The translations under genes were made by a program, and so were the position numbers. A model generated the notes under the pieces. The model saw only the letters and a list, made by a program, of their open reading frames with translations. It was not told where the DNA came from and did not search any database. From Xylanimonas cellulosilytica (GTDB lineage Bacteria > Actinomycetota > Actinomycetes > Actinomycetales > Actinomycetaceae), in the NCBI GenBank assembly GCA_001072465.1, contig JVKM01000016.1, positions 1 through 41,998 of the forward strand: a stretch of 41,998 nt of DNA, written 5' to 3'. Of the stretch, positions 34,097-41,998 are shown piece by piece. Within the stretch, counting starts at the first letter, position 1, and every line of letters begins with the position of its first letter.

Positions 34097-35338
34097 TCAG
34101 CCCTGCGCGGAACCCACGATCGCGTCGACGAAGCCCTGCGGATCGAAGGGGGCCAGATCGTCGGCCCCCTCGCCGAGGCCGACGAACTTGACGGGAACGC
34201 CCAGCGCACGCTGGACGGAGACGACGATGCCACCCTTGGCGGAACCGTCGAGCTTCGTCAGAACGATGCCGGTCACGCCGGTAGCTTCCGCGAAGACCTC
34301 GGCCTGCTTCATGCCGTTCTGGCCGGTGGTGGCGTCAAGCACGAGAAGGACCTCGGAGACCGGGGCCTGCTTGGTCATGACGCGCTTGATCTTGCCGAGC
34401 TCGTCCATCAGCGTGGACTTGTTCTGCAGGCGTCCCGCGGTGTCGACGAGAACAACGTCGACGTCACGCTCGACGCCTTCGCGCACGGCTTCGAAAGCAA
34501 CCGAGGCCGGGTCTGCGCCCTCGCGGTCGCTGCGCACGACATCGACACCGACACGCTCGCCCCACGTCGCCAGCTGATCAGCGGCGGCCGCGCGGAAGGT
34601 ATCGGCGGCACCCAGGATCACGGACTTATCTTCCGCGACGAGGATGCGCGCGAGCTTGCCAACGGTCGTGGTCTTTCCGGTGCCGTTCACACCGACCATC
34701 AGGACGACCGCGGGCTTGACGGAGCCGTCGACCTCGGGGCGCTCGAGGTTGAGTGAGCGATCCATGGAGGGATCGACGAGGGCCAGGAGCTCCTCGCGAA
34801 GGATCTCGCGGATGCGCGCTTCGTCAGTCACGGACTCGACCGCGACGCGACGCTTGAGGGCTTCCATCAGCGTGTCAGTGGCCTCGAGGCCTAGGTCAGC
34901 GATGAGGAGAGACTCCTCGATCTCCTCCCAGTCGGCGGCACCGAGCTGGCCGCGGCTGAGAACGCCGAGGATCGCACGCCCAAGCGAGCCGGAAGACGCG
35001 AGGCGTTCGCGCAGGCGCTCCATGCGGCCGCGCACGGGTTCGGGGCGCTCGATGGACGAGGCCGGGGTTGTGGGAGCCTCAGGGCTCTGCTCTGGGGTGG
35101 GCTCGAGCTCATCTACCGGACCCGCTCGAGGCTGGTCCGCTGTATCAAGCGACGCCTCGGTAGGCGAATCGGGACGAGCCTCGACAGGAGCCTGAGCCTG
35201 CGGCTGAGGGGTCACATCCTGCGAGGAACGGCGACGCGAACTCACGACAAGACGAATAACGACGCCGATAAGCACGGCGACCGCCAGGGCAATAACGACT
35301 GCCCACGGCGATTGGAGGGTGGAAATAAAAGCGTCCAT
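34097..35338 (-). CDS. ftsY: Signal recognition particle receptor FtsY
   Basis: A 413-residue SRP receptor GTPase that docks ribosomes to the membrane. A hydrophobic N-terminal anchor (WAVVIALAVAVLIGVVIRLV, about 12-31) is followed by a Pro/Glu-rich linker to about 90. The NG domain has VGVNGTGKTTTVGKLA, ADTFRAAAADQL, DTAGRLQNKSTLM and TKLDGSAKGG. ATG at 35338 is the only sensible start: there is no Shine-Dalgarno, and GATAAT ends 6 bases upstream, so the transcript is probably leaderless. The start lies inside a 13-bp inverted repeat. Confidence 0.96.
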   Translation of the reverse strand: MDAFISTLQSPWAVVIALAVAVLIGVVIRLVVSSRRRSSQDVTPQPQAQAPVEARPDSPTEASLDTADQPRAGPVDELEPTPEQSPEAPTTPASSIERPEPVRGRMERLRERLASSGSLGRAILGVLSRGQLGAADWEEIEESLLIADLGLEATDTLMEALKRRVAVESVTDEARIREILREELLALVDPSMDRSLNLERPEVDGSVKPAVVLMVGVNGTGKTTTVGKLARILVAEDKSVILGAADTFRAAAADQLATWGERVGVDVVRSDREGADPASVAFEAVREGVERDVDVVLVDTAGRLQNKSTLMDELGKIKRVMTKQAPVSEVLLVLDATTGQNGMKQAEVFAEATGVTGIVLTKLDGSAKGGIVVSVQRALGVPVKFVGLGEGADDLAPFDPQGFVDAIVGSAQG

Positions 35339-35363
35339 AGGGTCATTATCCCCTATGGACGCT
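35330..35363 (-). promoter_or_regulatory. 13-bp perfect inverted repeat over the ftsY -10 and start codon
   Basis: On the minus strand AGCGTCCATAGGG (35363-35351), spacer GATAATGA (35350-35343), then CCCTATGGACGCT (35342-35330). The spacer holds the -10; the right arm holds the ATG. Looks like an operator for a dimeric regulator. Confidence 0.6.
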
Positions 35364-35396
35364 CTTGACAGAAAAGCTGAGTGCGGCATCACTGCC

Positions 35397-35795
35397 TTAT
35401 GACTGCGGTGAGTCCTGCACGGACTCGCCGCCTCCGTCAGCACTACGACGGCCGCGGTCAAAGCGCACACTCACGCGGTCAGTCACAGTTTCGAGGCGGT
35501 CGATGCCGGGTAGACGGTCAGCGTCAAAGTAGGCGCTCTTCGAGTCAGCGCTTTGCAGGAGCGAGTGCAGGGACGCCGTACGCGGTACCACGGGTCCGTC
35601 TGGTGAGGAGGAGGCACGCTTGGGTAGCGAGTGATGGGTCTTCACCTCATCGGCGATTTCTTCGCTCTCTCGCTTGATGACGCCCTTCCACTCGTCCGCG
35701 CTACGGCGCGACAGCGCCAGGACAGCGACGACGCCGCCAGCGACAACGAGTACCAGAACGACGGTCAAAACGAGAATCAGTGCACCCTCAAGCAT
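35397..35795 (-). CDS. Small single-pass membrane protein of unknown function
   Basis: A 132-residue protein. After MLEGALI a single hydrophobic helix runs to about residue 28 (LVLTVVLVLVVAGGVVAVLA). A basic stop (LSRRSADEW) then leads to a soluble, charged C-terminal domain of about 100 residues with no family I recognise (SLHSLLQSADSKSAYFDADR). The ATG at 35795 is chosen over 35909 because the upstream part crosses a non-coding-looking region. It lies between the sigA terminator and ftsY, 58 bases before the latter. Topology suggests an outside N terminus and a cytoplasmic tail. Confidence 0.6.
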   Translation of the reverse strand: MLEGALILVLTVVLVLVVAGGVVAVLALSRRSADEWKGVIKRESEEIADEVKTHHSLPKRASSSPDGPVVPRTASLHSLLQSADSKSAYFDADRLPGIDRLETVTDRVSVRFDRGRRSADGGGESVQDSPQS

Positions 35796-35873
35796 GTGAC
35801 CATCCTGCCTTACGAAAACCTCAATACGCGACGATGCCACCCGCACATGCATGCATTGTGACGATGTTGTCAC

Positions 35874-35903
35874 GAGGGCCGGGAACGATTGTTCCCGGCC
35901 CTC
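35874..35903 (-). terminator. Terminator of sigA
   Basis: Perfect 13-bp stem GAGGGCCGGGAAC/GTTCCCGGCCCTC with a 4-nt loop, 18 bases after the sigA stop. Confidence 0.88.
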
Positions 35904-35921
35904 CAACACGTCGATAGCGCG

Positions 35922-37520
35922 TCAGTCGAGGTAGTCGCGCAGAACCTGCGAACGCGAGGGGTGGCGCAGCTTCGACATGGTCTTGGACTCAATCTGACGG
36001 ATACGCTCGCGCGTCACGCCGTAGACCTTGCCGATCTCATCGAGAGTCTTCGGTTGGCCGTCGCCCAGGCCGAAGCGCATCGACACGACGCCGGCTTCAC
36101 GCTCGGACAGCGTGTCCAGGACGTGGTGGAGCTGCTCCTGAAGCAGGGTGAAGGACACGGCGTCCGCGGGCACGATGGCCTCGGAGTCCTCGATGAGGTC
36201 ACCGAACTCGGAGTCGCCATCCTCGCCGAGAGGCGTGTGCAGCGAAATCGGCTCGCGACCATACTTCTGAACTTCGACGACCTTCTCGGCGGTCATGTCG
36301 AGTTCCTTTGCCAGTTCCTCGGGAGTGGGTTCGCGACCCAAGTCCTGGAGCATCTGGCGCTGGACCCGCGCGAGCTTGTTGATGACCTCGACCATGTGCA
36401 CGGGGATGCGAATTGTGCGAGCCTGGTCCGCCATCGCGCGGGTGATTGCCTGACGAATCCACCAGGTGGCGTAGGTCGAGAACTTGTAGCCCTTCGTGTA
36501 GTCGAACTTTTCGACAGCGCGAATGAGGCCCAGGTTGCCTTCCTGGATCAGATCCAGGAACTGCATACCGCGGCCGGTGTAGCGCTTGGCCAGCGACACG
36601 ACGAGGCGGAGGTTCGCCTCGAGCAGGTGGTTCTTGGCCTGCTGACCGTCCTGTGCGAGGAAGTGCAGCTCGCGACGCTCGCGGCTGGTCATCTCATCGG
36701 CCTGGTTCTTCAGCTTGTATTCAGCGTAAAGGCCGGCTTCGATACGGCGGGCGAGGTCCACTTCCTGCTCGGCGTTCAGCAGGGAAACCTTACCGATCTG
36801 CTTGAGGTAGTCCTTCACCGGGTCGGCGGTGGCGCCGGCGACCGTCACCTGCTGGACGGGTTCATCGGTCTCATCAGAATCGGAGACGACGAAGCCACCC
36901 TTGACGTGGATACCGTCGTTCGTGCGTTCACGAAGTGCGGCGCCCTCAGCGAGCTTCGGATCCTCTTCCTCCGCTTCGTCCTCTGCGTCAGCTTCGTCTT
37001 CGTCGACGGTCTCAGTATCGAGTTCGGGATCCTCAAGGTCCTCGCCAGTCGGCTCGAAGTCTTCGTCGACGGTGTCAACGAGCTCCTCGACGGCCTCCTC
37101 GACGACCTCTTCTTCCTTCTTCTTGCGACCGCGCGTCTTCTTCGCGGCGGGCTTCTTCGTTGCCTTCTCTTCGGACGCGTCGGCGGCCTTCTTCGCCGTC
37201 TTCTTGGCGGCAGTCTTCTTCGCGGGAGCCTTCTTCTCGGTCTCCGCGGCGTCGTCAGCCTTCTTCGTGGTCTTCTTAGCAGTCGCCTTCTTTGCCGAAG
37301 CCTTCGGCTCGACATCTGCAGCGTCAGTAGCCTTCTTCGCGGGACCCTTCTTCGCCGAGGCCTTCTTCGCGGCAGACTTCTTCTCCTCGGCGGGAGCGCT
37401 CACCGCGTCGACCGTCGCGGCAGCCTTCTTGGCGCGCGTGGTCTTCTTCGCGGGGGTCTTCACCTCCGTGGTTTCCTCAGTCGTCGCGGAGTCCTTTGCC
37501 GAAGCGCGAGATGCACTCAC
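35922..37520 (-). CDS. sigA: Primary sigma factor (RpoD/HrdB/SigA)
   Basis: A 532-residue housekeeping sigma factor. The last 300 residues are standard: region 1.2 [16 protein letters not shown], region 2 [19 protein letters not shown] and [20 protein letters not shown], 2.4 [17 protein letters not shown], region 3, and region 4 [20 protein letters not shown]. The N terminus is long and unusual: residues about 20-135 are Lys/Ala-rich PAKKT-type repeats, followed by an acidic stretch to about 200. GTG at 37520 is preferred (AAAGGGAC upstream), though ATG at 37535 is possible. A 7-bp hairpin lies in the leader at 37556-37572. Confidence 0.95.
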   Translation of the reverse strand: MSASRASAKDSATTEETTEVKTPAKKTTRAKKAAATVDAVSAPAEEKKSAAKKASAKKGPAKKATDAADVEPKASAKKATAKKTTKKADDAAETEKKAPAKKTAAKKTAKKAADASEEKATKKPAAKKTRGRKKKEEEVVEEAVEELVDTVDEDFEPTGEDLEDPELDTETVDEDEADAEDEAEEEDPKLAEGAALRERTNDGIHVKGGFVVSDSDETDEPVQQVTVAGATADPVKDYLKQIGKVSLLNAEQEVDLARRIEAGLYAEYKLKNQADEMTSRERRELHFLAQDGQQAKNHLLEANLRLVVSLAKRYTGRGMQFLDLIQEGNLGLIRAVEKFDYTKGYKFSTYATWWIRQAITRAMADQARTIRIPVHMVEVINKLARVQRQMLQDLGREPTPEELAKELDMTAEKVVEVQKYGREPISLHTPLGEDGDSEFGDLIEDSEAIVPADAVSFTLLQEQLHHVLDTLSEREAGVVSMRFGLGDGQPKTLDEIGKVYGVTRERIRQIESKTMSKLRHPSRSQVLRDYLD

Positions 37521-37669
37521 ACGGGTCCCTTTCATTGATGGGCATGCACAACGGAGCCGATTGCAAATCGGCATACCAACGCCAAGTCTAGTGCCTTGCC
37601 GTTTAGTTTTCCTGACGGTAGGTGTGAGGATCCCCCGCCTTAGGATCACGCGCGCACTCGAACCTCGGT

Positions 37670-37675
37670 TAGAGT
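37670..37675 (+). promoter_or_regulatory. Candidate -10 of a leaderless prenyl synthase promoter
   Basis: TAGAGT ends 6 bases before the ATG at 37682, with no Shine-Dalgarno between. Confidence 0.45.
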
Positions 37676-37681
37676 GGGCCT

Positions 37682-38785
37682 ATGACTCTGAGCGACAGTT
37701 TCGCAACGCTGCGTCCATCAATCGACGAGGCGACGGCCACCAGCCTCGCACATCTCCTCGCCCGTGCAGGCACTTCCGACCGTTCTGAGGAGTTCTCTCG
37801 CGCGGTCCTCGCCTCTATATCCGGAGGAAAGCGCTTCCGTGCCCTCATGGCCCACGTGGGCTACGCACTCAGTTCCGGAACATCCATCGAGAACGTCTCG
37901 CTCCCCCATCTCAGCGCGGCACTGGAGCTCTATCAGGCCAGCGCCCTCGTCCACGACGACATCATCGACAAGGCCGACGAACGACGCGGCATGCCCACCC
38001 CTCACCGCACGCTCACGGATTACCACGCCGCACAGTCGTGGATCGGATCATCGACGGACTTCGGTCGACACGGCGCTATTTTGGTCGGCGACTTCCTCTT
38101 TTCGGCGGCAACGGCTGCCGCTGACGAACAGGCCCTGGCACTGCGCGAGGACTGTGCACGTGCTTTTTCGCGCCGGTTCGCCGATATGCACGCGGAGGTC
38201 GCGCTGGGCCAGTACCTCGACATCACCGCCGAACAAACCCCGCTCGATCCTGAGCGCACCGATGCACTCAGCACGAGCGACTCGCTCGAGGTGGCACTGC
38301 ACAAGTCAGCCCACTACTCGGTCGTCCACCCGGCGCTCCTCGGCGCGATTTGCGGAGCTTCATCGTTCGATCGCGTCGCCGACCTGCTCGATGTTCTCGA
38401 GACGATTCTGACCCCGTGGGGCCTGGCTTTCCAGCTGCGCGATGATGATCTCGGGGTCTTCGGAGACCCGGTAGTGACAGGCAAGCCAGCCGGCGACGAC
38501 CTACGCGAGGGAAAGCGCACCGCACTCCTGGCGCTCACGTGGGAGGCTTCCTCCCCCGCCGAGCGGCGCGCCCTCACCGATGTCCTCGGGGTGGCCGAGG
38601 CCTCGCTAGAGCAGATCGCGACTGCTACCGACATCGTGGAGCGCAACGGGCGCGCAGCGCACGAGGCCGAAATTGCACGGCTCGTCGCCGACGGAGACGC
38701 CGCCCTTGAGGCCAGCACCTTCGATGAGGATGCTCGCGCCATGCTGCGCGAACTGTGCTCGATCCTGACCGCCAGGCGGGCCTGA
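37682..38785 (+). CDS. idsA: Polyprenyl diphosphate synthase (IdsA-like)
   Basis: A 367-residue trans-prenyltransferase that extends allylic diphosphates with isopentenyl diphosphate. The first aspartate-rich motif reads LVHDDIIDKADERRG; the second is FQLRDDDLGVFGD. GGKRFRALMAHVGY and GQYLDITAEQ are other family blocks. Two residues before DDIID are H and V; the product length cannot be told from this. It uses the C5 units made by dxr and ispG in this window. Neighbours Rv2175c homologue and PASTA kinase match the idsA2 region of M. tuberculosis. The transcript is probably leaderless. Confidence 0.9.
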   Translation: MTLSDSFATLRPSIDEATATSLAHLLARAGTSDRSEEFSRAVLASISGGKRFRALMAHVGYALSSGTSIENVSLPHLSAALELYQASALVHDDIIDKADERRGMPTPHRTLTDYHAAQSWIGSSTDFGRHGAILVGDFLFSAATAAADEQALALREDCARAFSRRFADMHAEVALGQYLDITAEQTPLDPERTDALSTSDSLEVALHKSAHYSVVHPALLGAICGASSFDRVADLLDVLETILTPWGLAFQLRDDDLGVFGDPVVTGKPAGDDLREGKRTALLALTWEASSPAERRALTDVLGVAEASLEQIATATDIVERNGRAAHEAEIARLVADGDAALEASTFDEDARAMLRELCSILTARRA

Positions 38786-38800
38786 CAAGACGGGATAGCG

Positions 38801-39154
38801 TCAGAAGGCCAGCGTCGAGGCGATTCGATTCACTCGGTGATGACGGCCCGACGTGAGCGCATCGATCGGGCGCTCGCCCAGCTCGTCCTGCACGGTGTAG
38901 AGCCACGCGGCTGCTTCCTCCGCCGTGAAGCCGTCGTCGGCGAGCAGAGTCAGTGTGCCCTGCAGGAACGGCAGCGGCTCCCACCCGTTGTCGCCCTTGA
39001 CGATAACCTCCTGCGGGACGCCGCGCGCCCCGCTGGCGTCGCGCGCTTCGATGAGCACACGATCGCGGATCAGCTGCTTGAGGCGGCGTTCCTCGATGCC
39101 GAGGAGACGGCAGACCTCGTCGGTGGAGAGCACGGTGAAATCAACACTGGTCAT
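38801..39154 (-). CDS. Rv2175c family DNA-binding protein
   Basis: A 117-residue protein with a winged helix-turn-helix start: STDEVCRLLGIEERRLKQLI, then QEVIVKGDNGWEPLPFLQGT and a helical C-terminal domain (DGFTAEEAAAWLYTVQDELG). In M. tuberculosis Rv2175c is a DNA-binding substrate of the adjacent kinase PknL. Here it is divergent from a PASTA kinase with 83 bases between the starts, which supports the same pairing. TAGTCT ends 7 bases before the ATG and no Shine-Dalgarno is seen: probably leaderless. Confidence 0.88.
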   Translation of the reverse strand: MTSVDFTVLSTDEVCRLLGIEERRLKQLIRDRVLIEARDASGARGVPQEVIVKGDNGWEPLPFLQGTLTLLADDGFTAEEAAAWLYTVQDELGERPIDALTSGRHHRVNRIASTLAF

Positions 39155-39161
39155 GAGCGCA

Positions 39162-39167
39162 AGACTA
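39162..39167 (-). promoter_or_regulatory. Candidate -10 of leaderless Rv2175c-like gene
   Basis: TAGTCT on the minus strand, 7 bases before the ATG at 39154. Confidence 0.45.
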
Positions 39168-39224
39168 CCCCATTCATGCGCCGCACCGACGTGGGCACTT
39201 CCAATGATTTCGCGAAAACTCCCA

Positions 39225-39230
39225 TAGAAT
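39225..39230 (+). promoter_or_regulatory. Candidate -10 of leaderless kinase promoter
   Basis: TAGAAT, 7 bases before the GTG at 39238. It lies back to back with the promoter at 39162-39167. Confidence 0.5.
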
Positions 39231-39237
39231 CAAGCAA

Positions 39238-41181
39238 GTGAGCGATGAACAGACATTCGACCAGACGGACCCGTTGATTGGCCTCCTCGTCGACGAACGG
39301 TACCGGGTGACGCGCAGGCTGGCGCGTGGCGGCATGGCCACCGTCTACATCGCGCAGGATGAACGCCTTGATCGCCCCGTCGCCCTCAAGGTCATGCACC
39401 CGCACCTGGCAGACTCCGAGGATTTCGTCGCACGTTTCCGCCGCGAGGCGCGCTCCGCTGCGCGCATCGTTCACCCCGGCGTCGTCTCCGTGTTTGACCA
39501 GGGCGTGGTCACGGGCCAGGGGTTCCTCGTCATGGAGCTCATCGACGGCACGAACCTGCGCCAGCTGCTGCGCGCGCAGGGGGCCTTCACGATCCCGCAG
39601 GCACTGCGCTACACCACCGACATTCTTGAGGCGCTGCGCGCCGCCCACCGCGTCGGCGTTATTCACCGTGACGTCAAGCCCGAGAACATTCTCGTTCCGT
39701 CCGACGGACCGGCGAAGGTGACCGACTTTGGTCTCGCACGAGCTGCCTCCGAAGTCTCCATGTCCTCGACGGGCAACATGCTCGGCACGGTTGCGTACAT
39801 CGCCCCGGAAATCGCGACAACTGCGCAGGCCGACGCACGCTCAGACATTTATTCGGTCGGCATCATGCTCTACGAAATGCTGACGGGCTCCGTTCCGTGG
39901 GCGGGTGAGTCACCTCTGCAGATCGCGACGCATCACGTCTCCGACGACGTCCCCAGCCCGTCGGAGGCCCAGCCGTGGATTCCGAGAGAGATCGACGACC
40001 TCGTCGCCGCCCTGACCGCCCGCGACCCCGCATCGCGCCCCGCCGACGCATCGGATGCAATCGACCTCGTCACTCGCGCTGCTGCCACCATTCCGTCGGA
40101 GCTGGCCAACCGCCGCGCGGACATCGCGCCGGCTGACCGGGCGGGCGCCTCGGAAACGAGCGCGCTCAACACCGAGCTGATCTCGGCTCAGTTTACGAGG
40201 CCTCTGCCCCTCCCGGCGCCGTCGACGGTCGCCACTGTCCACACGTCGGCCCCGCTTCCCAATGCTTCGGAGAACGGCGGCACCAAGACGTACAAGCGCG
40301 CCGCCCTGTGGGCTACCCTCGTCGTTCTGCTCCTCGCCGCCGCAGTCGTTGGCGGACGCTGGTGGTGGACCGAATACGGCCCGGGCTCCTACCTGACCAT
40401 GCCCGCGACGGACGGTCGTCCGCTCGCGGATGTTCAGGCCGAGCTCAATGCGATGGGACTTGCTTCTTCCGTTGAGGAGGAGTTCTCTGACGACGTCGCT
40501 GCCGGTTCGATCACTCGCTCCGATCCGGAAGGCGGCGAACCCGTCCACAAGCGCGCCGAGGTTCAGCTCCACGTCTCCAAGGGCGTGGACATGAAGACGG
40601 TCCCTGACGTCGTCGGTAAGAACCAGGAGGACGCACGCAAGGCGCTCACCGATGCCGGCCTCGCCCTGGGTGCCATCACCGACGCATACTCCGAGGACGT
40701 CCCGCAGGGCCAGGTCATCTCACAGTCCCAGGCAGCTGGTTCACAGCTCGCGCACGATAGCGCCGTCGATGTGGTGCTGTCGAAGGGCCGTGAGCCCCTC
40801 ACGGTACCGTCGCTGAACGGCATGAGCGCCGATGCCGCGAAGAGCTCCATTGAGGGCCTTGGCCTCGTGGCTACGCCGACCGAGGCATTCTCCGACACGG
40901 TCGCCGAAGGCCAGGTCATCTCGCAGCAGACCAATGAGGGCACGATCCTGCACCGTGGCGACACCGTCGCCTACACGGTGTCGAAGGGACCCGAGAAGGT
41001 CGCGGTGCCCGACGTCGTGGGCCGCCAGCGCCAGGATGCTCGCGCCGCCCTCGAGGCAGCCGGCTTCACCGTGCAGGAGGAGGCAATCCTCGGCGGCTTC
41101 TTCGGAACCGTCCGACAGACCGATCCCGCCGCCGGAACAATGCTGAAAAAGGGCAGCGTCGTCACGATCACGATCGTCTGA
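39238..41181 (+). CDS. pknL: PASTA-domain serine/threonine kinase (PknL/PknB type)
   Basis: A 647-residue transmembrane kinase. The kinase domain (about 20-280) has the glycine loop RLARGGMATVYIA, Lys in VALKVMHPHL, HRDVKPENIL, DFGLARA and a GTVAYIAPE activation segment. A linker leads to one membrane helix near 354-372 (AALWATLVVLLLAAAVVGG). Four extracellular PASTA repeats follow (for example VPDVVGKNQEDARKALTDAG), which in relatives sense peptidoglycan fragments. GTG at 39238 has a TAGAAT 7 bases before it and no Shine-Dalgarno. The naming as PknL follows the Rv2175c neighbour; PknB is the other possibility. Confidence 0.9.
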   Translation: MSDEQTFDQTDPLIGLLVDERYRVTRRLARGGMATVYIAQDERLDRPVALKVMHPHLADSEDFVARFRREARSAARIVHPGVVSVFDQGVVTGQGFLVMELIDGTNLRQLLRAQGAFTIPQALRYTTDILEALRAAHRVGVIHRDVKPENILVPSDGPAKVTDFGLARAASEVSMSSTGNMLGTVAYIAPEIATTAQADARSDIYSVGIMLYEMLTGSVPWAGESPLQIATHHVSDDVPSPSEAQPWIPREIDDLVAALTARDPASRPADASDAIDLVTRAAATIPSELANRRADIAPADRAGASETSALNTELISAQFTRPLPLPAPSTVATVHTSAPLPNASENGGTKTYKRAALWATLVVLLLAAAVVGGRWWWTEYGPGSYLTMPATDGRPLADVQAELNAMGLASSVEEEFSDDVAAGSITRSDPEGGEPVHKRAEVQLHVSKGVDMKTVPDVVGKNQEDARKALTDAGLALGAITDAYSEDVPQGQVISQSQAAGSQLAHDSAVDVVLSKGREPLTVPSLNGMSADAAKSSIEGLGLVATPTEAFSDTVAEGQVISQQTNEGTILHRGDTVAYTVSKGPEKVAVPDVVGRQRQDARAALEAAGFTVQEEAILGGFFGTVRQTDPAAGTMLKKGSVVTITIV

Positions 41182-41231
41182 ACGCGCGCGAGACACTCGC
41201 CCGTCATAAGTATCCCCGGCCTCGTCCATAA

Positions 41232-41998
41232 TGAACTGCGCCCCGAAACTTGGACGCTTTAAATGGTAGCCGTTATGCGGCTTCCTGTAGGGCCTGATCC
41301 CGGTATTCTGCCGGGGTCAGGCCCTTGAGCTTTACTTGGCGTCGTGTTGTGTTCCAGTGCGTGATGTAGGCGTCGAGGTCGGCTTTGAAGCTCTCGAAGG
41401 TCTGCCAGTCTTGGCCGCGAAAAAACTCGTCCTTGATGTGACCGAAGACCTGCTCAGTGGCACCGTTGTCGATGCAGTTGCCTTTGCGTGACATGCTCTG
41501 GATGAAACCGTTATCGGCAAGCGTGCTGATGTAGCTCTCGTGCTGGTACTGCCATCCCATGTCCGAGTGCAAGATCGGCTCGACCCCTGCTGGTTTGGCG
41601 TCCATGAGTATCTGGAGCATCTCTTGTTGCTGGGCGAGGTTGGGGCACATAGAGATGGAGTAGGCGACAATCTCTTTGCTGGCAAAGTCGTAGACCGGAG
41701 CGAGGTAGGCCTTACCGAAGGAGAGCTTGAACTCGGTGACATCGGTACCCATTTTCTGCCAGGGGCCGGTCGCCGTAAAGTCGCGACCGATGATGTTGTC
41801 GAAGCGTTGCCCCACGTCCCCCTTGTAGGAGTTGTACCTGTGGTAGGCCCTCTCGCGGCGTATGCCGCAGCGCAGCCCCATCTGGCGCATCATCTTCAAG
41901 ACCGTCTTATCGGCGATGCGCTCCCCTTCCTCAGCACGCAGGCACATGGCTACCTGCCTGTGACCGCACCCGTTGGGGGTTCGTGAAAAGATCTGGGC
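41232..41998 (-). mobile_element. IS3-family (IS150-like) insertion sequence, one end only
   Basis: The end begins TGAACTGCGCCCCGAAACTT at 41232, matching the TG-starting terminal repeat of IS150-group elements. The transposase ORF follows inward. The other end and any target duplication lie beyond the window. Confidence 0.85.
41273..41998 (-). CDS. IS3-family transposase, orfB (5' end cut by the window)
   Basis: The frame is open from the window edge to a TAA at 41273-41275 (241 residues visible). The integrase core has DDE residues in KMGTDVTEFKL, LHSDMGWQYQ and CIDNGATEQVFGHIKDEF. SRKGNCIDN before the Glu is typical of the IS3 family. The HTH_21-like IFSRTPNGCGHRQV region begins at the edge, so the true start lies outside, probably through frameshifting from orfA. 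The DDE triad is intact, so the protein could be active. Confidence 0.93.
   Translation of the reverse strand, partial: AQIFSRTPNGCGHRQVAMCLRAEEGERIADKTVLKMMRQMGLRCGIRRERAYHRYNSYKGDVGQRFDNIIGRDFTATGPWQKMGTDVTEFKLSFGKAYLAPVYDFASKEIVAYSISMCPNLAQQQEMLQILMDAKPAGVEPILHSDMGWQYQHESYISTLADNGFIQSMSRKGNCIDNGATEQVFGHIKDEFFRGQDWQTFESFKADLDAYITHWNTTRRQVKLKGLTPAEYRDQALQEAA

Noticed and set aside
35889-37538. A 549-codon Leu-rich plus-strand frame opposite sigA
   Set aside because: Reverse reading of the sigma factor's Lys/Ala-rich codons; not a real membrane protein.
38786-38810. CTGAC...GTCAG hairpin between the prenyl synthase and Rv2175c-like genes
   Set aside because: 5-bp stem with a long loop; not convincing as a terminator although the genes converge there.
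1-41998. CRISPR arrays, prophage genes, toxin-antitoxin pairs or defence islands
   Set aside because: No regularly spaced repeats or matching gene families were seen; apart from the IS end the window is core chromosome.

Overview
The window is high-GC chromosomal DNA from an actinobacterium. The evidence is a single-chain pyruvate dehydrogenase E1 (aceE), lineage-restricted families (DUF3052, DUF3145, DUF2469, an Rv2175c-type DNA-binding protein), many GTG starts, several apparently leaderless genes, and a gene order closely matching the Mycobacterium tuberculosis ffh-to-ispG block. The protein style suggests Actinomycetaceae (Actinomyces/Schaalia-like); that genus-level guess is inference. 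Apart from one IS3-family element at the right edge, this is core chromosome, not an accessory island.

Layout. 1-7170: the tail of a TPR protein, tRNA-Val(UAC), a DUF3052 gene divergent from aceE, a small flavin reductase gene bracketed by two copies of the same terminator, aspA, and a coupled DUF3145/acyl-carrier-like pair. 7280-9650: proS-def. 9719-19006: one long leftward operon, pyrH-frr-cdsA-rlmN-two DivIVA-domain genes-dxr-rseP-ispG, ending in two orphan genes (a secreted SRPBCC-like protein and a small membrane protein). 19076-21051: rpsB-tsf with a long leader. 21136-25986: a DNA-processing block, with a degenerate M23 protein on the plus strand facing yraN-comM-dprA-xerC on the minus strand. 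26009-31245: rpsP-khpA, rimM-trmD (trmD fused to a GNAT domain), rplS with a structured leader, and lepB-rnhB-DUF2469. 31301-35800: ffh-amidohydrolase, ftsY, and a small membrane protein. 35874-41181: sigA, a polyprenyl diphosphate synthase, an Rv2175c homologue and a PASTA Ser/Thr kinase. 41232-41998: one end of an IS3-family element.

Functionally the genes serve translation (rpsB, tsf, frr, rpsP, rplS, proS, rimM, trmD, rlmN, def), membrane and envelope synthesis (cdsA, dxr, ispG, prenyl synthase), protein targeting and processing (ffh, ftsY, lepB, rseP), DNA processing (xerC, dprA, comM, yraN, rnhB), central metabolism (aceE, aspA), and signalling/transcription (kinase, sigA).

The most unusual signals are regulatory. 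First, a pair of DnaA-box-like 9-mers with the same 21-bp spacing lies upstream of both the M23 gene and the yraN-comM-dprA-xerC operon, in the same orientation to each. Second, a perfect 13-bp inverted repeat encloses the -10 and start codon of ftsY. Third, a 10-bp closing helix forms a structured leader before rplS. Unusual proteins are the TrmD-GNAT fusion, an acyl-carrier-like protein without the attachment serine, and an M23 protein that appears to have lost zinc ligands.
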